Positions 26,434 to 35,883 are shown, counted from the first letter of the stretch. The stretch is DNA of 64,000 nucleotides from Faecalibacter rhinopitheci (GCF_015234135.1 NZ_JADGIK010000001.1:1-64000), one strand, 5' to 3'. Translations and numbers: made by a program. Notes: generated by a model not told the origin, from the letters alone.

Positions 26434-26997
26434 TTATTCAGCAATTAATTTATCTAATAATTGATTGATTTCTGTATCATTCCAATCTCTTGTTTTTGTT
26501 TCTTTTAAAACAATTTCGCCTTTCTTATTTAAAATATAAGTTGTCGGAAAAACGTGTGGTAGCATATTTACAGAAATTGGACTATTAGGTTCATAGACCG
26601 GCATAGTATAATTATTTTTTTCTAAAAAAGCTGTAAATGTTTTTGGTTTATCTTGTATAGTGACAAGTACAAATTTTACATTTTTTCCTTTAGAAGTGTA
26701 TAAGCTTTGTATGGTAGGCATTTCTTGTACGCAAGGTGGGCACCAACTTCCCCAGAAGTTAATAAATACAACTTCCCCAGAATTTTTAAAATCTAATAAG
26801 TTTGTATCTTTAGCACCATTATATCCTATTAAATCAATATCAAAATCACTGTCTGATAATTTATCATCTCTTACACCAACCAAGTGATCTTCACCTTCTA
26901 ACAGGTTTTTTATTTTTGTTCCGATAGGTGTAAACATAATAGCTATTAATCCAATGATGACAACTACTGCCAAAATGATTTGTTTATCTTTTTTCAT
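26434..26997 (-). CDS. TlpA/ResA-type thioredoxin, membrane-anchored
   Basis: A 187-residue periplasmic-facing thiol oxidoreductase. An uncleaved N-terminal helix (residues 7-25) anchors it in the inner membrane. The thioredoxin fold contains the active site WCPPC at 85-89 (FINFWGSWCPPCVQEMP), the family signature of TlpA/ResA reductases involved in cytochrome c maturation and other periplasmic disulfide reduction. The cis-Pro loop is HVFPTTYILNKKG. DsbD, encoded at 13.5 kb, could be its reductant; this is inferred from family knowledge. The start codon ATG 26997 gives a normal N-terminus. Confidence 0.9.
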   Translation of the reverse strand: MKKDKQIILAVVVIIGLIAIMFTPIGTKIKNLLEGEDHLVGVRDDKLSDSDFDIDLIGYNGAKDTNLLDFKNSGEVVFINFWGSWCPPCVQEMPTIQSLYTSKGKNVKFVLVTIQDKPKTFTAFLEKNNYTMPVYEPNSPISVNMLPHVFPTTYILNKKGEIVLKETKTRDWNDTEINQLLDKLIAE

Positions 26998-27077
26998 TTA
27001 TAAAATTTATAAAATTACATTGTCTTTTGTCTGAACAAAGATGAAAACAAAATTTAGATTCAACAAATATTATCTTA

Positions 27078-27767
27078 TCAATTCGATTGTAGGCCTAATA
27101 CCATAAAGTTTTTTGTATTAGTTTTAGCTAAAATATTTTTTCTATGTGTATCAACAGTAAGTTTGCTCAGATGAAGCTTTTCTGAAATTTGAAGACTTGT
27201 ATATCCTTTCATAATTAATTCAAAAATTTCATTTTCACGCTTTGTTAAATTAAATCGATTTTCAAGCTGTACATATCTATTTGTCAGTTTATCAAAAATT
27301 TTAAAATCATCCTTTTCTCTAGGTTGATGATAATCGATTAATTCATGAAATACAATTGCTCTTGTCATGCTTCCTTGGTCATTAACTTCTAATGCGTGAT
27401 AGCTTTGTTGGACGCGTATATAGTACCCATAAGTTGTTTTGGTACGATAAGAATATGTAGTAATAAAGCGCTGTAGCTCGCTCACCGTAAGTTTGCGTGT
27501 GAATTCTATACCTTTCTTTTCGCAGGCAATAACATAATCATAATCCTCCGGATGAAGAAAATTAATAATTTCTACAAAGGTGTAATCTTCCTTACTATAA
27601 CCCAATATTTCTTTGAAACTATCGCTTGTATATAATATTTCATTTGTAATACAATTATAAATAAAATAGTAACTTTTATTGATTTGTGGCCTTGTTTCTT
27701 TAGCAACATTATTTGGAAATTTTAGCCAAAAATCCCAATCAGATCTTATTTTAGATTTGTTCGTCAT
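27078..27767 (-). CDS. PAS domain plus LuxR-type DNA-binding regulator
   Basis: A 229-residue cytoplasmic transcription factor. Residues about 30-150 form a PAS-like fold (NKSYYFIYNCITNEILYTSDSFKEILGYSKEDY region, then FLHPEDYDYV). Residues about 168-225 are a LuxR/GerE helix-turn-helix: LTKRENEIFELIMKGYTSLQI, then LHLSKLTVDTHRKNILAKTN. There is no receiver domain, so it is likely controlled by a ligand or cofactor bound to PAS rather than by phosphorylation. Similar PAS-LuxR proteins occur widely in Flavobacteriia with unknown signals. Its targets are not evident from the neighbours. Confidence 0.88.
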   Translation of the reverse strand: MTNKSKIRSDWDFWLKFPNNVAKETRPQINKSYYFIYNCITNEILYTSDSFKEILGYSKEDYTFVEIINFLHPEDYDYVIACEKKGIEFTRKLTVSELQRFITTYSYRTKTTYGYYIRVQQSYHALEVNDQGSMTRAIVFHELIDYHQPREKDDFKIFDKLTNRYVQLENRFNLTKRENEIFELIMKGYTSLQISEKLHLSKLTVDTHRKNILAKTNTKNFMVLGLQSN

Positions 27768-27858
27768 TTACTGTAGTTGTATCATATACAAATATATATA
27801 TAAATATTATTTTAAGTGATTTTAAGTATTTATAATAACTAAATGTAGACTAACAGAT

Positions 27859-27885
27859 ATAAAAAAAGAGGATATTAATCCTCTT
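27859..27885 (-). terminator. Terminator overlapping the end of the thioredoxin-like gene
   Basis: Minus-strand AAGAGGAT / ATCCTCTT stem followed by a T-run. The 5' arm includes the last codons of the gene whose stop is at 27875-27877, so the hairpin is partly coding. Confidence 0.75.
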
Positions 27886-28486
27886 GCTCTTTTATATTTA
27901 ATGCATATTCATTGATAGAATCTAATATTTCAAGAATGATATCCTGACCATTATTTTCATTATAATAACGTTGTAAATCTTCATGGAAATCATCTTTTGA
28001 ATATTTATCAGGATCTTGCTTAAAGCGATTTGTAAAAATCATAGCTTGTGAAGGTCGTGGACCAAATCTAAATGCTTCTTCACCCTCTGGCGTTACACCA
28101 ATAATAATTGGTATAGATAAAGATCCGTTTGTATTATATTCTTCCATAAGATCTAAATTTTCATCTCTAAAAACAATTTTAGATTCTATATTTAGAGTGT
28201 TAGCTAATATATCAACTACAGGAACAATCTGTGAAGCATCACCACACCATCCTTCAGAAATAATTAAAAACTTTAAATCTGTTTTGATAGATTTTATTCT
28301 TTTCTCTAAACCTTGATTATATTTAAAAGTCTTTCTTATTCTTCTTGTGCGCTGTAAACCTATTGCATAATATTTTACCAACTCTTTTGGATCGTCTAAT
28401 TCAATTTGTTCTTCTAATTCATCTTCAATGCGTTCAAGATAATCTTCAAAACTATATCCTTTTTGGATAAAATCTAATAATGTCAT
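27875..28486 (-). CDS. Thioredoxin-fold protein with WCGDA motif
   Basis: A 203-residue cytoplasmic protein. An N-terminal helical region (1-65) with LEEQIELDDPKEL and RTRRIRKTFKYN precedes a thioredoxin-like domain. The active-site position reads WCGDASQ with a single cysteine (Cys81), so it cannot form the usual intramolecular CxxC disulfide. The cis-Pro loop is SIPIIIG. This type is common in Bacteroidota and is annotated only as thioredoxin family; monothiol redox chemistry or a binding role are both possible. It is monocistronic with its own terminator. Confidence 0.8.
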   Translation of the reverse strand: MTLLDFIQKGYSFEDYLERIEDELEEQIELDDPKELVKYYAIGLQRTRRIRKTFKYNQGLEKRIKSIKTDLKFLIISEGWCGDASQIVPVVDILANTLNIESKIVFRDENLDLMEEYNTNGSLSIPIIIGVTPEGEEAFRFGPRPSQAMIFTNRFKQDPDKYSKDDFHEDLQRYYNENNGQDIILEILDSINEYALNIKEQED

Positions 28487-28597
28487 GCCTTCTAAATATT
28501 TTCACAAATATAGTTCTTTTTTAAGCAATAGGTTTGTTTCTGATATGACATTGTTTGTCGCTAAAATTAATTAAATTCGCAATATAAAGTCTATTTC

Positions 28598-30703
28598 ATG
28601 TATCGTAATCCACTAAAGAAAACCATCGAATATTTAAAAGGTTGTGGGCCTGAAAGAGCGAAAACGCTTCAGGCTGAATTAGGTATTTTTAGATATGAAG
28701 ATGTATTGAACCACTTTCCATTTCGTTACATTGATCGTTCTAAATATTATACGATACGGGAAATTCGATCTACTGCGGCAGAAATTCAGTTAAAAGGCCA
28801 AATAATTTCTGTAAATGAAATTAAAATGGGTAAAGTGAGTCGATTAGTTGCAAAATTCCAGGACGGAACTGGTACTCTTGAACTAGTTTGGTTTAAAGCA
28901 ACTAAATGGCAACGAGATAAATTACAAAATGATCTTTTCAAAGAAGTAGTAATTTATGGGAAACTAAATGAATTTAATGGGAATTATAGCATCATACATC
29001 CAGAAGTAGACACAGTCGAAGATGCTAAGAAACTCCCTATGGGATTGTTTCCTGTTTATCCAAGTACAGAAAAACTACAGAAACGAGGAATTTCAAATAG
29101 AGTCATTCAAAAAATGGTTTCTTCTATTTTTGACGAAAATATTAAAATTGAGGAAAACATTCCCCAAAATTTGGTTTCGCACTTCAAAATGATGTCACGC
29201 GAAGAAGCATACCGAACTATTCATTTTCCTAATAACTTAGATGATTTAAAACGAGCTGAAAATAGATTAAAGTTTGAAGAATTCTTTTTCTTGAATTTAA
29301 GTATGCTTTCTAAAAAAATCCAAAACAAAGCAAAAAATCAATCGCATGCTTTCCCAGTTATAGGCAACTACTTCAATAAGTTCTATAATGAGCATATGCC
29401 GTTTGAATTAACAGGAGCCCAAAAACGTGTCATTAAAGAAATCCGTTTAGACTTGAAACAACCAGCGCAAATGAATCGACTTTTACAAGGTGATGTTGGT
29501 TCTGGGAAAACTATGGTTGCTTTGCTGAGTATGCTAATTTCATTGGATAATGGATTTCAAGCAGCATTAATAGCTCCAACAGAAATTCTTGCTCAACAAC
29601 ATTACAATAGTATTGTAGAAATGCTAGGTGATATGAATGTTGAGGTAGCTTTACTAACAGGATCTGTGACTAAGAAAAAACGCGAACCAATCCATGAAAA
29701 TTTATTATCAGGAAAACTACAAATAATTATAGGTACACACGCTTTACTGGAAGATACTGTTCAGTTTCATAATTTAGGATTATCAATTATTGATGAACAA
29801 CATCGCTTTGGGGTTGCTCAACGCGCTAAATTTTGGCGTAAAGCAAAACTTCCTCCACATATTTTAGTAATGACTGCTACACCAATTCCGAGAACGTTGT
29901 CTATGACAATGTATGGAGATTTAGATGTTTCGGTTATTGATGAGTTGCCATTAGGAAGAAAACCAATTAAAACAATTTCTAAAACTGATGCTAATAGGTT
30001 ACAGCTTTTTGGATTTATGCGAAACGAAATTGAAAAAGGACGCCAGATTTATATCGTATATCCTTTAATTGAAGAATCTGAAAAACTCGATTTAAAAGAT
30101 TTAATGGACGGCTTTGAAAGTATCTCGCGTGAATTTCCTTTGCCCAAATATGCTGTAGGTATTGTTCACGGAAAACAAAAGCCGGCTGATAAGGAATTTG
30201 AGATGCAACGTTTTAAACGTGGTGAAACTCAAATTTTAGTAGCAACTACAGTTATTGAAGTTGGCGTTAATGTTCCAAATGCATCTGTAATGATTATTGA
30301 AAATTCGGAACGTTTTGGCTTATCTCAATTACACCAATTAAGAGGTAGGGTAGGTCGAGGAGCAGAACAATCGTATTGTATTTTGATGGTTGGCGGTAAA
30401 CTAAATCCTATTAGTAAGCGTAGAATTGAATCCATGTGTGAAACAAATGATGGATTTAAATTAGCTGAAATTGATTTAGAATTGCGCGGACCTGGTGAGA
30501 TGATGGGCACGCAGCAAAGTGGTGTTTTGAATTTTAAAATTGCTGATTTAACAAAAGATAAAAAAATTTTAAAAGCGGCAAGAACTTGTGTAGAACATAT
30601 TTTAAAACTCGATCCTACGATGTCATTACCAGTTCATTTAAATATGAAAAATTACTTTATAGAAAACCTTAAAGAAAAAGTTGGTTGGAGCCAAATTTCT
30701 TGA
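28598..30703 (+). CDS. recG: ATP-dependent DNA helicase RecG
   Basis: A 701-residue superfamily 2 helicase that remodels stalled forks and branched DNA. The N-terminal wedge/OB domain (about 55-160) includes LKGQIISVNEIKMGKVSRLV. Helicase motif I is GDVGSGKT at 298-305, motif II is DEQH at 399-402, motif III is VMTATPIPRTL, and motif VI is QLRGRVGRGAEQSYC. The C-terminal region LRGPGEMMGTQQSGV is typical of RecG. ATG 28598 gives the normal N-terminus (LKGCGPERAKTL follows). A TAAATTCG element with an upstream TTG lies 18-40 bases before the start. Confidence 0.96.
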   Translation: MYRNPLKKTIEYLKGCGPERAKTLQAELGIFRYEDVLNHFPFRYIDRSKYYTIREIRSTAAEIQLKGQIISVNEIKMGKVSRLVAKFQDGTGTLELVWFKATKWQRDKLQNDLFKEVVIYGKLNEFNGNYSIIHPEVDTVEDAKKLPMGLFPVYPSTEKLQKRGISNRVIQKMVSSIFDENIKIEENIPQNLVSHFKMMSREEAYRTIHFPNNLDDLKRAENRLKFEEFFFLNLSMLSKKIQNKAKNQSHAFPVIGNYFNKFYNEHMPFELTGAQKRVIKEIRLDLKQPAQMNRLLQGDVGSGKTMVALLSMLISLDNGFQAALIAPTEILAQQHYNSIVEMLGDMNVEVALLTGSVTKKKREPIHENLLSGKLQIIIGTHALLEDTVQFHNLGLSIIDEQHRFGVAQRAKFWRKAKLPPHILVMTATPIPRTLSMTMYGDLDVSVIDELPLGRKPIKTISKTDANRLQLFGFMRNEIEKGRQIYIVYPLIEESEKLDLKDLMDGFESISREFPLPKYAVGIVHGKQKPADKEFEMQRFKRGETQILVATTVIEVGVNVPNASVMIIENSERFGLSQLHQLRGRVGRGAEQSYCILMVGGKLNPISKRRIESMCETNDGFKLAEIDLELRGPGEMMGTQQSGVLNFKIADLTKDKKILKAARTCVEHILKLDPTMSLPVHLNMKNYFIENLKEKVGWSQIS

Positions 30704-30864
30704 AAAATCACATTTTAAGTTTAATAAATTTATTTTGGCATAATTAATGATTTATTAGAATTTGTGTGACTAAATGTACTATTAATACATAGTTTTGATA
30801 TTGATATATTTAGTTAAGATGAATAATTAACATTTTAATAATTAATTAACAAATATTTAAATTT

Positions 30865-31026
30865 ATGATGCGTTACTACAACATTAACAACATTCATTCT
30901 TTACAAGGAGTAGAGATAGAAGGAAATTCATTATGGTATTTTAATCATCATCAAAATTTGATGGTATTAGAAAATAATAACAGTATAACATCTAAACCTA
31001 CTCAGATTTTCCAAAGAGCAAGATAA
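30865..31026 (+). CDS. Small protein of 53 residues, unknown
   Basis: An ATG-ATG start at 30865 opens a 53-codon frame in an otherwise empty 590-base gap. The peptide (MRYYNINNIHSLQGVEIEG at the start, then NSLWYFNHHQNLMVL) is Asn-rich with aromatic and His residues, contains a Trp and has no signal peptide or Cys. It ends QIFQRAR. A perfect 12-base-pair terminator follows 28 bases after the stop, and a TAGTTTTG element resembling the -7 consensus lies about 75 bases upstream. Together these suggest a discrete short transcript. I recognise no family; it could alternatively be the start region of a small noncoding RNA. Confidence 0.5.
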   Translation: MMRYYNINNIHSLQGVEIEGNSLWYFNHHQNLMVLENNNSITSKPTQIFQRAR

Positions 31027-31054
31027 AAAAGAGGTTATGAAAAATTTAATTTAA

Positions 31055-31089
31055 TAGCTAACAATTTGATAATTGTTAGCTATTTTTTA
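31055..31089 (+). terminator. Terminator after the 53-codon gene
   Basis: Perfect stem TAGCTAACAATT / AATTGTTAGCTA with a TGAT loop and then TTTTTTATT. Confidence 0.9.
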
Positions 31090-31221
31090 TTAAAAACTGT
31101 TTAATATTATTTGTTTTATTGATTAAAAAATAAATTATTCTAATAATTTATAAAAATCTGTATGTAATGCATTTAGATTCAGTTATTATAAATTTTTATT
31201 ATAAGTTATAGATATTATAGA

Positions 31222-31253
31222 TTTGACTTATAGTTGTAAGGCGTGTACATTTG
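31222..31253 (+). promoter_or_regulatory. Promoter of the catalase gene
   Basis: TTTG (31222-31225), 20 bases, then TACATTTG (31246-31253): an exact fit to the Bacteroidota promoter. The start codon at 31294 is about 34 bases past the expected transcription start, and the GTG at 31243 falls inside the promoter, so it is not the start. Confidence 0.75.
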
Positions 31254-31293
31254 TCCTGTTTTAATAAATGACACACAATATATAACTATAATT

Positions 31294-32817
31294 ATGATAA
31301 AAAGAAGTTTATTATTAGGTTTAGCATTCTTATCTACAGTAGGATTCGCTCAGCAATTGACAACTAATACTGGTACTCCAGTAGGAGATAACCAAAACTC
31401 TAAAACGATTGGGAACAATGGACAGGTTTTATTAGAGGATATTCATTTAATTGAAAAATTAGCTGCTTTTGACAGAGAACGTATTCCTGAACGCGTAGTT
31501 CATGCTCGCGGAGCTGGAGCATTTGGTGAATTTGTAGCTTCAGCCGATTTTTCTGATGTAACTTCAGCTGATTTCTTATCTCAAGCAGGTAAAAAAACAC
31601 CATTAATGGTGCGTTTTTCAACTGTAACTCACCAACAAGGTTCTCCAGAGACTTACCGTGATCCACGTGGATTTGCTGTTAAATTCTATACAGAACAAGG
31701 GAACTATGATATTGTAGGGAATAATTTACCTGTATTTTTCATTCGTGACGCCATCAAATTCCCTGATATGGTTCACGCATTCAAACCATCTCCAATCACA
31801 AATGGAGCTTCTGATGCAAACCGTGTATTTGATTTCTTCTCAAATCTACCAGAGTCAACACATATGTTAACTTGGTTATTTTCTGATTATGGTATTCCTG
31901 CGAATTACCGTCAAATGGAAGGTAATGGTGTACACGCTTATAAATGGGTGAATGCAAATGGTGAGGTTACTTACGTTAAATACAAATGGGTTCCTCAACA
32001 AGAAGTGAAAAATTTAACGCAAGAAGAAGCAAACAAAATTCAATCATCAGCTATAGAACATGCTACTTTAGATTTACGTAACGAAATTGAAAAAGGAAAC
32101 TTCCCTAAATGGGATTTATACGTTCAAATGTTGAAAAAAGAAGATTTTGACGCTTTAGATTTCAATCCAGTTGATGTAACTAAAATTTGGCCAGAATCAG
32201 TTGCAAAATCAGTTAAAGTGGGAACAATGACTTTAAATGAAAATCCAACAAATTATTTCCAACAAGTTGAACAAGCTGCTTTTGCTCCTTCAAACTTAGT
32301 TCCTGGAATTGAACCATCTGAAGATAAATTATTACAAGGTCGTTTATTTTCTTATGCAGATACTCAACGTCACCGTTTAACTGGAAACTATCAACAAATC
32401 CCTGTAAACCAAGCAAAATCTTCAGTGAAAACTTATAACCAAGATGGGTATATGTCTATTCGTGAACAAAAAGGAGATGTGAACTATCAACCATCTACTA
32501 ATGTGCCTGAAGTGAAAGAGAATGTGAAATTTAAATATTCTAAATCTGTTTTTCCAGCTGGTACAACTACAACACAGCATGTAATTGATAAAGAAAATAA
32601 CTTTGTACAAGCAGGTGATTTATATAAATCATTCTCTAAAAAAGACCAAGATAACTTAATCAAAAACTTATCTGGAGCTTTAAATTCAGTGAAAAATAAA
32701 GTTATCGTTCACAAAATGATTGCACACTTCTATCAAGCAAATACGGAGTATGGTACACGTTTAATGAAAGCGACAAATACTTCAATGGAAGATGTTAAAC
32801 AATATTTACCAAAATAA
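31294..32817 (+). CDS. katA: Exported monofunctional haem catalase
   Basis: A 507-residue small-subunit catalase that converts hydrogen peroxide to water and oxygen. It begins with a signal peptide (MIKRSLLLGLAFLSTVGFAQ, cleavage after about residue 20), so it acts in the periplasm, unlike most catalases. Distal haem residues are His70 (RVVHARGAGAFGEF) and Asn143/144 (IVGNNLPVFFIRD). The proximal haem ligand is Tyr354 in LFSYADTQRHRL. The catalytic domain FSTVTHQQGSPETYRDPRGFAVKFY region is intact. Codon usage is more biased than in neighbours, suggesting strong expression. The symbol katA is a convention for this clade. An exported ankyrin gene follows 61 bases later. Confidence 0.94.
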   Translation: MIKRSLLLGLAFLSTVGFAQQLTTNTGTPVGDNQNSKTIGNNGQVLLEDIHLIEKLAAFDRERIPERVVHARGAGAFGEFVASADFSDVTSADFLSQAGKKTPLMVRFSTVTHQQGSPETYRDPRGFAVKFYTEQGNYDIVGNNLPVFFIRDAIKFPDMVHAFKPSPITNGASDANRVFDFFSNLPESTHMLTWLFSDYGIPANYRQMEGNGVHAYKWVNANGEVTYVKYKWVPQQEVKNLTQEEANKIQSSAIEHATLDLRNEIEKGNFPKWDLYVQMLKKEDFDALDFNPVDVTKIWPESVAKSVKVGTMTLNENPTNYFQQVEQAAFAPSNLVPGIEPSEDKLLQGRLFSYADTQRHRLTGNYQQIPVNQAKSSVKTYNQDGYMSIREQKGDVNYQPSTNVPEVKENVKFKYSKSVFPAGTTTTQHVIDKENNFVQAGDLYKSFSKKDQDNLIKNLSGALNSVKNKVIVHKMIAHFYQANTEYGTRLMKATNTSMEDVKQYLPK

Positions 32818-32878
32818 TTTCTAATGGATTGGAGTCGATTGAGTTCGGCTCCATGACTTTCAAAAAAATATCAAAACA

Positions 32879-33391
32879 ATGAAAAAATTAATTTTAACTT
32901 GTGCTTTAGTATTAGCTTTTAATGTAGCAAATGCACAGGATTTATTCGATGCAGCTCGATCAAATAATACTTCTCAAATTGAAAAATTAATCACTGATGG
33001 TGTTGATATTAATCAAGCAAATACGAGAGGTTATACACCTTTAATATTAGCAGTTTACAGCAATAACAAAGAAGCTGTACAATTACTTTTAAAAAATGGT
33101 GCAAATCCGAATGCCCAAGATTCTTCAGGAAATAATGCTTTAATGGGTGCAGCATTTAGAGGTTATCCAGAAATGGTCGATATTTTAATAGCCAACAAAG
33201 CGGATGTTAATCAAGTTAATTATAGTGGTGCATCTCCATTAATCTTCGCTGCAACCTTTGGACAAGTTGAAATTACAAAGAAATTAATTGCAGCAGGAAT
33301 TGATGAATCTATCAAAGATAATACAGGTAAAACTGCGAAAGACCATGCAATATTGCAAGGAAACGAAGCTATTTTAGTGCTTTTAAAATAA
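32879..33391 (+). CDS. Exported ankyrin-repeat protein, likely catalase partner
   Basis: A 170-residue protein with a signal peptide (NANA-QD, about 19 residues) and four to five ankyrin repeats covering the mature part, e.g. RGYTPLILAVYSNNKEAVQLL and GNNALMGAAFRGYPEMVDIL, then GASPLIFAATFGQVEITKKL. It directly follows the catalase gene. Known precedents are Pseudomonas aeruginosa ankB beside katB and Campylobacter jejuni Cj1386 beside katA, where the ankyrin protein supports catalase activity or haem loading. By analogy this one should assist the catalase in the periplasm; that is inference from order and shared export. Confidence 0.88.
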   Translation: MKKLILTCALVLAFNVANAQDLFDAARSNNTSQIEKLITDGVDINQANTRGYTPLILAVYSNNKEAVQLLLKNGANPNAQDSSGNNALMGAAFRGYPEMVDILIANKADVNQVNYSGASPLIFAATFGQVEITKKLIAAGIDESIKDNTGKTAKDHAILQGNEAILVLLK

Positions 33392-33620
33392 TTTAAAAGC
33401 GCTAGGCTTTTTAATGGATAGTGCATTTTTTTCTTTCAATCTTATTTCAAATTATAATTACCATTAAACCAAATAGTTATTTTTTAGATTGATTTTTAAT
33501 TACTGAATCCTTCAAAAAATCGGCATTTAGATTGTTGATTTTTTTGAATATGTGTATCTTTAAACTAAGGAAAGAAAATTCTTGACCGATTATACTTAAA
33601 CAGAATATAAATTCGTTCAT

Positions 33621-35861
33621 ATGGCTACTCCCACGGTAATAACGCAAGAACAACTTGAGCGTGAAAATATAGAGATTACGAGACGTTACAAAGAAATGTT
33701 GAAAAACACTTATGTAACGTTATCAGATGATGACAAAAAATTAATTCGTAAGGCTTTTGATTTAGCAGTCGAAGCACATAAAGATCAACGCCGTAAAACT
33801 GGGGAACCATATATTTACCATCCAATTGCTGTTGCAAAAATTGTTGCTGATGAAATAGGTTTGGGTGCTACTTCTATTGCAGCTGCATTAATGCATGACG
33901 TAGTAGAAGATACGGAGTATACACTAGATGATTTAGAAAAATTATTTGGAAAAAAAATAGCTAAAATTATTGATGGTTTAACGAAAATAGCTATACTTAA
34001 TAAGCAAGATGTTTCCATACAATCTGAAAATTATAAAAAACTATTACTTACTTTATCTGAGGATGTTCGTGTTATTTTAATAAAAATAGCTGATCGTTTG
34101 CATAATATGCGAACCTTGGAAAGTATGCGAGAGGATAAACAGCTTAAGATTGCGTCAGAGACGATATTCATATATGCACCTTTAGCTCATAGGATGGGAT
34201 TGTATAACATTAAATCTGAATTAGAAGATTTAAGTTTACGTTATACTAAACCAGATGATTATTATGCTATAGATCGTAAATTAACTGAAACTAAAGAGGA
34301 ACGAGTTAATTACATTAATAATTTTGTAAGCACTCTTCAGGATAAATTAAATGAAGAAGGTTTAGAGTTCGAAATTAAAGGAAGGACAAAATCCATCAAT
34401 TCTATTTACCGTAAAATGGTAAAGCAAGGAATACCTTTTGAGGAAGTATTTGATTTATTTGCTATTCGAATTATTTACAGATCTGATCGTAAGAATGAAA
34501 AATTCCTTGCTTGGAAAATTTATTCAATGGTAACGGATTTATATATTCCAAATCCAAAACGAATGCGGGATTGGATTACTCAACCTAAATCTACTGGTTA
34601 TGAGTCGCTTCATGTTACAGTTATGGGGCCTCTTGCTCGTTGGATTGAAGTTCAAATTCGTTCAGAACGTATGGATGAGGTTGCGGAAATGGGTATTGCT
34701 GCGCATTATAAGTATAAAGAAAATATAAGTGAAGATGACACGAAAGTTGATGAATGGATACATCAGGTTCGTGAAATGTTGGAGCAAGAAGATACAAAGG
34801 ATGCCATTGAATTTATGGATAATTTTAAATTCAATTTGTATTCAAAAGAGATTTATGTTTTTACTCCAAAAGGAGATTTACATTCTTTGCCTAAAGGTGC
34901 AAGTTCCTTAGATTTTGCCTATGCTATTCACTCCAATGTTGGAGATCACTGTTTGGGTGCTAAAGTAAATGGAAAACTATATCCATTATCATATAAATTA
35001 CAATCAGGTGATTTAGTTGAAATCATCACCTCATCACAACAAAAGCCAAAACTGGAATGGTTAGAATATGCTATTACGAGTAAAGCAAGAAGTAAAATTA
35101 AAGCTTCTCTAAATTCAGATAAACGTAAAATAGCAGAAGAAGGTAAAGAAGTATTAATTCGTAAATTAAGACATTTAAAAGTTGATTTTTCTGAACAAAC
35201 AGTTAATCAGTTACAACAATTTTTTAAATTAACATCCAGTTTAGATGTATTTTATAATGTTGCAACTGGTGTTATCGATAATGCGGATCTAAGACAATAT
35301 GCTGACCGAAATTCCGGTTTTACAGGACTTTTTAATCGTTTTAGAAAATCTACTTTTCCTACTCCAAAACCAAAGGTTGAACAGCCACTCGTAGATAAAA
35401 CAAAACTTGATAGTTTAGTATTTGGTAACGACGAAGAACGTTTGGATTATGAAATTGCATCTTGTTGTAATCCTATTCCTGGAGATAAGGTTTTTGGATT
35501 TATTACAGTTTCTAAAGGTATAAAAGTACATAAGGTAGATTGTCCTAATTCAATTTCTTTACAAGCTAATTATGCCTACCGTATTATCAAAGCAAAATGG
35601 ATTGATTCTTCACAGCGTGAATTTAAGGCACTTATAGAATTACAAGGTATTGATCGTTCAGGTATGGTAAGTGATATAACACTTGTTGTATCAAAAAATA
35701 ATTCATTGAATATGCATAGTATAAATCTTTCTGAAGAAGCTGGGATTTTTGATGGTAAAATAACAGTATCTGTTAAAAATAAGCATCAACTTGAGGAGGT
35801 AATGAAAGAACTTCAAAATATTGAAGGCATACAAACGGTTAAGAGAACGTATAAAAACTAG
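33621..35861 (+). CDS. rel: Bifunctional (p)ppGpp synthetase/hydrolase, Rel/SpoT family
   Basis: A 746-residue long RSH protein that makes and degrades the alarmone (p)ppGpp. In order: the HD hydrolase domain with HDVVEDT (92-98) and ADRLHNMRTL intact; the synthetase domain (about 240-360) with GRTKSINSIYRKM and the RMRD variant of the RxKD motif before STGYESLHVTVMGP; a TGS domain (about 410-470, YVFTPKGDLHSLPKGAS); a Cys-containing conserved region (ASCCNPIPGDKV); and a C-terminal ACT domain. Both catalytic domains look complete, so a bifunctional enzyme is likely. ATG 33621 is the start. A terminator follows. Confidence 0.95.
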   Translation: MATPTVITQEQLERENIEITRRYKEMLKNTYVTLSDDDKKLIRKAFDLAVEAHKDQRRKTGEPYIYHPIAVAKIVADEIGLGATSIAAALMHDVVEDTEYTLDDLEKLFGKKIAKIIDGLTKIAILNKQDVSIQSENYKKLLLTLSEDVRVILIKIADRLHNMRTLESMREDKQLKIASETIFIYAPLAHRMGLYNIKSELEDLSLRYTKPDDYYAIDRKLTETKEERVNYINNFVSTLQDKLNEEGLEFEIKGRTKSINSIYRKMVKQGIPFEEVFDLFAIRIIYRSDRKNEKFLAWKIYSMVTDLYIPNPKRMRDWITQPKSTGYESLHVTVMGPLARWIEVQIRSERMDEVAEMGIAAHYKYKENISEDDTKVDEWIHQVREMLEQEDTKDAIEFMDNFKFNLYSKEIYVFTPKGDLHSLPKGASSLDFAYAIHSNVGDHCLGAKVNGKLYPLSYKLQSGDLVEIITSSQQKPKLEWLEYAITSKARSKIKASLNSDKRKIAEEGKEVLIRKLRHLKVDFSEQTVNQLQQFFKLTSSLDVFYNVATGVIDNADLRQYADRNSGFTGLFNRFRKSTFPTPKPKVEQPLVDKTKLDSLVFGNDEERLDYEIASCCNPIPGDKVFGFITVSKGIKVHKVDCPNSISLQANYAYRIIKAKWIDSSQREFKALIELQGIDRSGMVSDITLVVSKNNSLNMHSINLSEEAGIFDGKITVSVKNKHQLEEVMKELQNIEGIQTVKRTYKN

Positions 35862-35883
35862 AATCTAAACCTAATAAATAATA

